Source: Mesocentrotus franciscanus
Lineage: Eukaryota > Echinodermata > Echinoidea > Camarodonta > Strongylocentrotidae
Reading direction: 5' to 3'
Length of the DNA stretch: 64,000 bases
Assembly: GCA_037976565.1 (NCBI GenBank)
Contig: CP137667.1
Span: 5,723,372-5,787,371, forward strand
Part shown: positions 56,967 through 64,000 of the stretch, piece by piece
Numbering within the stretch: the first letter of the stretch is position 1
Layout of the letters: each line of letters begins with the position of its first letter
Translations under genes and position numbers: made by a program
Notes under the pieces: model-generated
Told to the model about the DNA's origin: nothing
The model's input: the letters and a program-made list of their open reading frames with translations, nothing else
The model's database searches: none

Positions 56967-56967
56967 A
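56872..56967 (+). CDS. Exon 4: terminal coding exon
   Basis: Encodes about 30 residues, then TGA. GTAAGT follows one base after the stop codon, so the exon ends almost at the stop. Another spliced form using other 3' exons is possible. Confidence 0.55.
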
Positions 56968-57424
56968 GTAAGTACATAAATTATATTTTCACAAACCATA
57001 ACATTTGTGTATGCTTGTGTGCCCTAGTACGCGTGCGTGTGCGTTTGTGTGTGTGCTATCCTGATTCTTGTTTGTTTCGTTTCGCTAAGGACTTTATTTA
57101 CAAGTAAGGACATTTTAAAAAGAAGAGTGAGAAGAAAAAACACGAAGAAAAAGAAGAAGAAAAAAGAAAGGAAAAGAAAAAGAAGACAAGGACCCCATTC
57201 TCACTCACTTCTTGGACGGATCTATGCTAGACTGATCCACTGGATCGCTCCAGAGGTACGGTTCATTTATGTTCGCACTTACGAGCTAGACCGCTCTCGT
57301 TGCTATGGTATAGCGCGAAAGAGCTAGACCGCTCCTGTTGCTGGGGTAGAAAAGGTCAGTGGGTCAAATGTTTCGCGCGGAATTTAAAACCGATAGAGTG
57401 CCTCATCTTCTGCTATATTTTGCT
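56968..57424. other. Downstream sequence with short direct repeats
   Basis: A TG/CG microsatellite near 57005-57055, an A/G-rich stretch (57110-57190) and a direct repeat GAGCTAGACCGCTC (57281 and 57324). No gene is supported. Confidence 0.45.
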
Positions 57425-58860
57425 TTTGTGATTTTGTCTTTTCTCCGCTCGCCAGTGTTCTTGTTGTGTTACTGTTAATATTTCTTTGTTTCGTTTCCAT
57501 CACAAAATTACTCTTTATTTGTTATTGTTAACTTTCCCTTTCTTATTCTTTATCTTTACTTTCATATCACCTTCTCTTCCTATCTTTCCTTATGTTAGTC
57601 TTTGATTTTCCTTCTTTCATTTCTTATGATATTCTCTATTTTTTATGATTTTATCATTTTTTTTTCTTTCTATCTTTCTCATGTTATTCTTTTTTTTTCT
57701 TTTATCATTTTCTGTTTTTCTTATGTTATTCTTTGTTTTTCCATTTTGCATCTCCTCTTCTATCTTTCGATTTTCTATTATATATCATTTTCTCTTTCTG
57801 TCTTTCCTTATTTTAGTCTTGGTTACTCCTTCTATCATTTTCTTTTTCTGTTTTTCTTATGTTAATCCTTTTTTCCATCTTTCATTTCCTCTTCTATTTT
57901 TGAATTTTCTATTATTTATCATTTCCACTTTCTGTCTTTCCTTATGTCAGTCTTTGTTTTTCTCTCTGTCATTTTCTCTTTCTGTTTTTACTAATGTTTG
58001 ATATGATTTGATTGATTTTTTTTATTTTTATTGACCAACAGCAATACATTTCATACAATGTGTTTACATATCTAGACTTTTATCTAGATCTTGTTAATCT
58101 GACATTAATAGGTAATCTATTCAAAAATTCACTGCCCACAAAAGACAATGAAAATTGACCTTGTGTCGTTTTAAATTTTGGAACACGTAATTGTCCAACT
58201 TCTTTTTGTCTTGTGGAATAGCTATGCTCTACAATGTCACAGTACTCGAATTTTATTCTTTGTTTTTCCATCTACCAAATTCGATCTCTGATATATTTTC
58301 ATTATATATTCTTTGAAATTTTCTCTTTCTGTCTTTACTTATGTTATTCTTTGTTTTTTCTTCTATGCCTCTTATGTTATTGTTTGTTGTTATCATTCTA
58401 TCATTCTTTTCTTTTTATCTTTCTTCATTTTATTCTCTTCTATTCTTCTATTCCTTCTGTCACCTTTTATTATATTATTCTTTGTTTTTATCATTTTATC
58501 ATTTTCTCTTTCTTTCCTTATATTATTATTCGTTTCTTCCTTCTATCACCTTCTCTTTTGTTATTCTTTGTTTTTAGTATTCTATTATTTTTTCTTCCTA
58601 TCTTTCTTTACGCTATCTTTTGTATCTTCCTTCTATCGCCTTTTATTATGTTATTCTTTGTTTTATAATTATATCACTGTCTCTTTCTGTCATCCCTATA
58701 TTATTCTTCGTTTTTTCTCTTTTATCACCTTCTCTTAAGTTATTCTTCGTTTTTATCATTCTATAATTTTCTCTTTCCTTATATTATTCTCTTTTTTTCA
58801 TTCTTGTACTGTAATCTCTTTCTCTCTTTCATTACTTTCACGCCGAATCACACTCACTTC
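57425..58860 (+). repeat. Pyrimidine-rich tandem repeat interrupted by a LINE fragment
   Basis: Loose 45-50 bp units with TCATTTTCTCTTTCTGTC and CTTATGTTATTCTTTGTTTT recur over about 1.1 kb. The hydrophobic open frames are translated repeat. The array is broken at 58003-58285 by the LINE tail listed next. Confidence 0.75.
58003..58285 (-). pseudogene. Non-LTR retrotransposon C-terminal fragment
   Basis: The minus strand encodes H-S-Y-S-T-R-Q-K-E-V-G-Q-L-R-V-P, then G-Q-F-S-L-S-F-V-G-S-E-F-L-N-R-L-P-I-N-V-R, a LINE ending in which F-L replaces the usual L-W. A stop follows at 58080. The 3' end has AATAAAAATAAAA and ATCAATCAAATCA. It sits inside the pyrimidine-rich array, showing an insertion. 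Confidence 0.65.
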
Positions 58861-58960
58861 CGGTTGGTTTTGGGCGATTTAGGAAGCGAACCGGTCCAGA
58901 AGACCACATCGCAAAGTGATCTTCTGTTTCGGTCCAGAAGATCGCTTCCTAGCAGGTTGT
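58844..58960. repeat. GC-richer repeat with inverted GAAGCGA arms
   Basis: AATCACACTCACTTCCGG then TTGGGCGATT resembles 63884-63915 near the right edge. AGGAAGCGA (58881) and TCGCTTCCT (58943) form an inverted pair around two CGGTCCAGAAGA copies. Confidence 0.5.
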
Positions 58961-59054
58961 CTGTTCACACTCACAGTTAGACCAATCTAGCCTAGCTCGA
59001 TCTAGCCTTGATCGGTCTAGGAAGTTTTAGAACGGGTCAAGGAAACGAAGTAGG

Positions 59055-59265
59055 AGCAGGGGCGTCGCTAACGGGGAGGGGTGTGGGTGCGGCACCCACC
59101 CCTCACCACCACCACCACACAACCTATCGGGATATTGTCGGTAAAATTGCGCTGCCGTGGGGGAAAATGAGAAAAGCGGGAGGGAAAAAATGAGAGGGAA
59201 AGGGAAAGAAAAGAAAAGGAAAAGAAAGAAGAGAAAGGAAAGAGAAGAAAGAAAGAGAGTATAAC
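59055..59265 (+). repeat. hAT-like end and polypurine tract
   Basis: GCAGGGGCGTCGCTAACGGG resembles a hAT terminus, but no partner end was found. It is followed by CACCACCACC and then about 70 purines (59190-59260, AAAGAAAAGAAAAGGAAAAG type), a tract capable of triplex formation. Confidence 0.4.
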
Positions 59266-61318
59266 AAAGAATGAAAGGACCTTCAGTGTCTTAACGAACT
59301 TCCATATATCAACAATGGGTGACATCAGACTAGATGATCTCATGATCTTAAGCTGTGAAAAGGACCTTACTGATGACTTAAATCTGAGAGATGTTCTTGA
59401 AGAATGGTCTCTTCACAAGCCGAGGCGCTAATTGAATTCATGGCAACATAATTGAACATTATTATACCCTACACATATTAACACGCTTTATATAAATTTT
59501 AGTGATAGATGGGATTACCCATGTTATTTCCCATTTGAGTCATCTCTTGTTATCAACGTCTTTTCCTAGGGTTTAGTCTCCCTTGAATATTTCTGTAAAT
59601 TTCTGGTTCTGGTCCTTCTGGACGCAATCATAAATATAATACTGTATCAGAATGTTGTGATTTTCAGGTGAATATCAAACAGACAATACTCTCACATAAC
59701 AGCGAACAGGGTGTAGTAAAATATGTATTTACTCTCCGTCCCAAGTTGTTTTGGGGGACACTGACTAAAAACTGATTAATGTATTATGTTTCGTTGTAAT
59801 GTGCAGTTTACCATTCCACCTGCTTTCTGCTTTGAATTCAAAAGTTTGAATAAGCATGTTTTGAGTATGACAGTAACCAAGCTAAAGGCTAAAGCGTGTA
59901 ACCAATGTATGTAGAAAGAAACATGACCATGAATGTTGTGCATTTTCATGGAAGACAGTTTTAAAGAGATTTAAAATGTATACATTTCATACAAACATGC
60001 ATTATATTCTCTAAGTTCAGCAGGTACTTACATGGTGATATTTTGTACAACGATGGTATGTAATGTATCAAATTGACAAGAAGCAATCAAATAACGAGTA
60101 ACAGTATGAAAATAATTCACTGGTATCAATATTTTGCCTTTAAAATCAGTAAATAATGAAACACACACTTGATCTCTGCATGCCCAAACCCATAGGCGAA
60201 TTAAAGTCTAATAGTTGTTGATTGGTTCAAAAAGACTGTTGGTTAGCGTGATTTCAGAATGACAGATCCATAGTTAGTCTGTGATGGTCTTTGGATAATT
60301 ACAAAGTTGATCATGAGCTCTATTAATACCTTCGAAACAGATCATACAAATACAACAAATCTGGTGATAATTCGTGCAGTAAATAAATAACCCAAAACAT
60401 GCAATAGCTTATTTGAAGAAGAAGAAGCAAAAAAAATATCCGTGTGATCTTGTTTTATGTGTATCATTGGCGTGTGATTGTTAAAATGCAGAAAAGTATA
60501 CCCCCAGTAACCCCCGCATACATTAGTAGGTCAAGAGTGTGGAGACGATGGAGCATACATAGAACTGTAAAAGAAAATTTCTTAGAGTCCTCGTAAGATT
60601 TGTGGGTACTCAGAAAGGATAGGAGTACACAGGTTGGCGAAGACAATGGGAGCACATCATTGTATGTGCCTGGGGTGCCCCCGGGCCCCGGGTTTATAGG
60701 GTTAAATTTGTAGACATTGTCACATTGGCATTAATATATTTGTCGGTAAGCGGTGGCCTCCAAACCCAACCCAAGCCCACCTGTATGATCCACATTATAA
60801 CAGATTTGTCCTGATCTTTTAATTCTCGTAAATGAACTGGTAGAGAGGCTTTCAGCTAGTTTGTTATTCAGGCTGTTCAAGTATTTGTATCCTAAAGGTT
60901 ATTGTTTTGTTAAAACAAAAAAACTATGAGAGTTCTTAGAAGATGAAAACTGTCTACTTGATTAGGAATATAAAACACTGTTCTGTTAAAATGTCCGCTT
61001 TCTGGCGTACTACAGAAAAAAAATCAGAGTAAATTGTATTGACACGTACTATTAATGGGTCTTTGGGACTACCATGTCATATTCTGTCCAAAATACCACA
61101 AATACTAACAAAAAAAATCAAGGGAAAAAATCTGATATTTCTTTTCTTTATCCTTTTACCTTTTTTATTTAATCCTTTTTTTAATTAATCCATTTCTGCC
61201 TTAAAGTCATTATTTCGGTCGGAAGTTGAAATTTGTTTTGAATGGAAGAGAATTTGTCTAAGCGCTGGCGTAATCACTGATACAAGTGTTTTCTTGCTTA
61301 CGCCGTAAATTTCTCCTC
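59266..61318. other. Gene-free interval
   Basis: AT-rich with no recognisable coding motif, RNA or transposon end. The minus-strand frame at 60464-60655 has no support. Confidence 0.5.
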
Positions 61319-61561
61319 ATGAAACCACGTATTGTTTTATTATTATTATTTTTTTTTGTTCTCTTCCATTACATTCCACTTTGTTATAGTAATGCTGATT
61401 GCAACACGGCTAAGGAGTGCGAGGAGAAAATAGCACCGGGACGTGCAGAGTGGCAACATGGCCAAGGAGAGCCCCGAGGAAATGTCATCATGACGTGCAG
61501 TGTTGCAACATGGTCAAGAAGAGCGATGAGAAAATGCTTCAGCCTGCTACGGCAATGCTAG
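61319..61561 (+). CDS. Putative secreted Cys-containing peptide (80 aa)
   Basis: ATG at 61319 starts M-K-P-R-I-V followed by a Leu/Phe-rich core and L-C-Y-S, a convincing signal peptide. The mature part starts N-A-D-C, has five cysteines (D-C, E-C, T-C, K-C, Q-C) and ends at TAG 61559-61561. It consists of three 52-bp repeats (61399, 61451, 61503). Because 52 is not divisible by three, each is read in a different frame. A donor (TAGG|GTAAGT) follows the stop by one base. A possible acceptor at 62171 (ttgcag|GGCTTT) opens a 30-codon stretch. No family is recognised; it could also be a chance frame on a repeat behind a real signal peptide. Confidence 0.45.
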   Translation: MKPRIVLLLLFFFVLFHYIPLCYSNADCNTAKECEEKIAPGRAEWQHGQGEPRGNVIMTCSVATWSRRAMRKCFSLLRQC

Positions 61562-63609
61562 GGTAAGTGACGGGTTAAAAATGGCCTCATTCATTCTTTT
61601 AATTTGTAATGAACATAATCTAGATGCTCTATAGACTGCTCTTACTTATACAGTACAAGGGAATCTACAATTTAAAAGCTTAGCGTTTTACTAGATTCTC
61701 CCATATTTCACTACAATTATATTTGTCTAATTTCAATTTAAATACCATGTAATTATATTATTTCCTTATGAATTTTCGACTGTATCATTTCTTTCATGGC
61801 CCGATAGCATTAAATGTATTTTTACATGATTTATGTAATAAATGTGAATGTGCAATGTTATTTGTACGCACCATTTAAATGCGCACGTTTAAGCTTTTAA
61901 CATAATGTGACTTACTTTCTGACTCTCGATCTGACGTTGGAGGATTAGTGGAGGCGCTTCTCCGGACCTGATGTCTGTCCCAGAGAGAACAAAATAGTAC
62001 ATTATCCCAGAAGGAAAGGAACGAAATTGTTCCTTCAAAAGCTATTCGTGCAAAATGTTCATATCCATACTTTGACTGCGAACTTATGAACAATTGATTA
62101 TGATACAAACAATTATTTCACTGAAGTCGGTACTAAAAAGTTGCATATTTGTATTTTTTAATGTATTGCAGGGCTTTCGTCAGAGAATTACGATACGATA
62201 CGAGATGCGATATCAAAGTCCCTCAGAAGAGTAACTCCCGTCGCTCAGATCAGATGTCGAATGTAACGGTATAGACAGAGTCCAATCCCATATCTTGAAA
62301 GGTTGCTATATCAATCTTAAATTATATGACTGTGCATCTATTATTGTTATGCTCTCTTTCACCCTCACGCTTCCTTCCTCATCCCTCTCACTCAAACAGC
62401 AACTCGCGTGGGGGAGCTTCCGGGTACTCATACGATATTCATAAACACCACACAGTGCGCACATTCTGTATATTACTGAACTCACTTCTGTCGCCGATAT
62501 CTTGACTTTTCTTTGATCAATGTTAGAGGTTAGGGTCTTATTAAAAAAAAAAAACACTACATATTTTTATATTCTTGTGATGCAATAAGTATACTACATT
62601 TTAAAAAATAGTTTAAAAAAAAAAGTTGATCGTACATGTCTAAATCTAATTGCCTACCTGATATTTTTATATCACCATGACAAGTAGAATGTGCTCTTTC
62701 TATTTTGGGCATTTTCAGATCATTTTGAATTTTAATCGAGTCAAGTAATAAGATTTAAAATCATGTAGCACATTTACGAATTCGCCAAAAATGGAAATAT
62801 ACTTTATCCGAAAATGGCGTAACCTGATTGGTTGGTTACGGAAACATGAAGGGTCACGCAAACTTTTGTTTGATTGATTAGCGGCTGCTAACTAGGCCTA
62901 GGGCATTATCAACACTAGTTTTCCGGCATATTTTCTTCAAATTTACGAAACATTATTAGTAATGCAGGTTTCAGTATTTAAGGATCAATAAATTTGTACA
63001 CTTTTTAAGTCTTAAACCGTTGGAAATGTTTTAGTGTGCCGATGTGAGTGGTCACTCAACCATACATCTTACAGACAGTCACACTTACAGAGAAACGAAC
63101 ATATGGGACTGAAGGGTTCTGTACGTCGACTAATTTACGTCCTGCCCCTCCCCTGGCTTCAGTCATTTGACGTCGGTCATTCCTTCGTGAATCAAAATTT
63201 ATCTTATTTTAGGGGCCTTCAAAAACCATATAAAAATGTGTGCCTACAATCGATTTGATATTATTTTGATGCTCATTGTCGGACTTGATAACTGTTCGAA
63301 AGAAAATTAGATTGGATATTTAATTGGGTCAAGTTCCAAAAGGGAACAAAACCTTGCAAAAACCTTGCAAAAAGACGATCGGAATCGAGATAGATAGCAC
63401 CAGAAATTCATAAGCTCATAATATCTCTAAATTTCACCTGAAATGGGCAAGTAATACGTCAAAATAAAGGGCGAATAATTATACTTCGACTTAACCTACC
63501 ATTCTGCCATTTTCACTACCAGGTTAGTCACAATTCCGCTTCAAAGAAGGGCTTGTCATAGTCACGTGAAATCCCACGATTCACGAGGTTATCACGTTTG
63601 CTACAACAG

Positions 63610-63630
63610 CCGCAGTGCGCATGCGCGCAA
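63610..63630. promoter_or_regulatory. NRF1-like site (possible promoter)
   Basis: GTGCGCATGCGCGC matches the palindromic NRF1 consensus. A CACGTG E-box-like element lies about 50 bases upstream. No exon was identified on either side, so its target is unknown. Confidence 0.35.
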
Positions 63631-63883
63631 CCTTCGAGATTCTGAGTAAACCTGTGCCACTACCTAATTAACCATGCGAGTTGCTGTTTGACTGCTCTCT
63701 CTCTTACTTTAATCATTAATATCTGACCCTCTTTCTCTGTCCTCTTAATGTGTTCCCCTTTTCCCCCTTAAGGGCCTCGCATACAGACAGCAATTGCTCC
63801 CGTATGGTCCCGAATAATCCCCTGGACCATTCGGGGACAAAATCCTCCCGAATCGTCCTAAAAAGTCCGGAATTGCACTGCAC

Positions 63884-63916
63884 GAATCACACGTGACTTC
63901 CGGTCTGGGCGATTTT
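63884..63916. repeat. Copy of the 58844 repeat
   Basis: CGAATCACACGTGACTTCCGG then TCTGGGCGATTTTT parallels the bases at 58844-58880. TCGGGAC/AGTCCC-type motifs recur around it up to the window edge. Confidence 0.4.
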
Positions 63917-64000
63917 TCCCTACATATTTTGTCCTCTTTTCTCCTCTTCAACCACATTATACCGAACAGTCCCCAAAAGTCCCGAACGGTCCAGAATGGT

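Larger units (their letters stand above)
61563..64000. other. Right-hand flank, no firm gene
   Basis: The short frames at 61875-62108, 62306-62557 (minus) and 63034-63258 (plus) show no motif or conserved splice context. An approximate acceptor at 62171 may belong with the peptide exon upstream. Confidence 0.4.

Noticed and set aside
57602..58738. Hydrophobic multi-Phe frames as membrane proteins
   Set aside because: They are translations of a TTTC-rich tandem repeat in several frames.
61875..62557. Two minus-strand frames of about 80 codons
   Set aside because: No motif, no signal peptide and no splice context.

Overview
The window is animal genomic DNA dominated by transposon debris. It has introns with GT/AG borders, TTAGGG-like interstitial repeats, TTAA-flanked MITEs, Kolobok-, Harbinger-, hAT- and Helitron-like DNA elements, several non-LTR retrotransposon clades and many small tandem arrays. 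The repeat mix (CTAG/AGATCT-rich AT DNA, TU-like foldback elements, repeats carrying TGACCTTTGACC) suggests a marine deuterostome, most likely an echinoderm. That is an inference from repeat style, since no diagnostic gene is present. Almost every long open frame is a repeat or a broken element rather than a host gene.

Layout. 1-2.6 kb: a broken non-LTR tail and a complete tRNA-derived SINE. 3.5-7.0 kb: a minisatellite full of CRE-like GACGTC motifs running directly into a truncated Ty3/gypsy element. 8.1-10.5 kb: a non-LTR 3' end split by a 1.75-kb foldback element whose arms are short CAATTGGTTTC-type repeats. 10.6-11.3 kb: a broken Harbinger transposase. 14.5-15.0 kb: another LINE 3' end. 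16.0-36.8 kb: nine head-to-tail units of 2.1-2.8 kb, one of them holding a 500-N assembly gap. The array is bounded by perfect 15-bp inverted repeats. Nearly every unit ends in a small hairpin plus CTAG, as Helitron/HINE-type elements do, and carries a tRNA-like Pol III promoter module followed by a T-run.

38-39 kb: a diverged tandem duplication. 40.9-44.3 kb: a four-exon, frameshifted transposase pseudogene that I assign to Kolobok, with two MITEs in one intron. 44.66 kb: a candidate first coding exon. 45.6-47.6 kb: a degenerate L1/Tx1-type LINE. 47.66-48.0 kb: a hAT MITE with a perfect 8-bp target duplication. 48.2-48.6 kb: a Penelope-like C-terminal fragment.

The best host gene lies at 48.95-56.97 kb on the plus strand. 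It has a TATA box, a signal-peptide exon, two immunoglobulin-domain exons and a short terminal exon, all joined in phase 1. A second candidate is a secreted Cys-containing peptide at 61.32-61.56 kb, built from three 52-bp repeats that are each read in a different frame. The remaining sequence (59.3-61.3 and 61.6-64 kb) is largely gene-free apart from an NRF1-like site near 63.6 kb.
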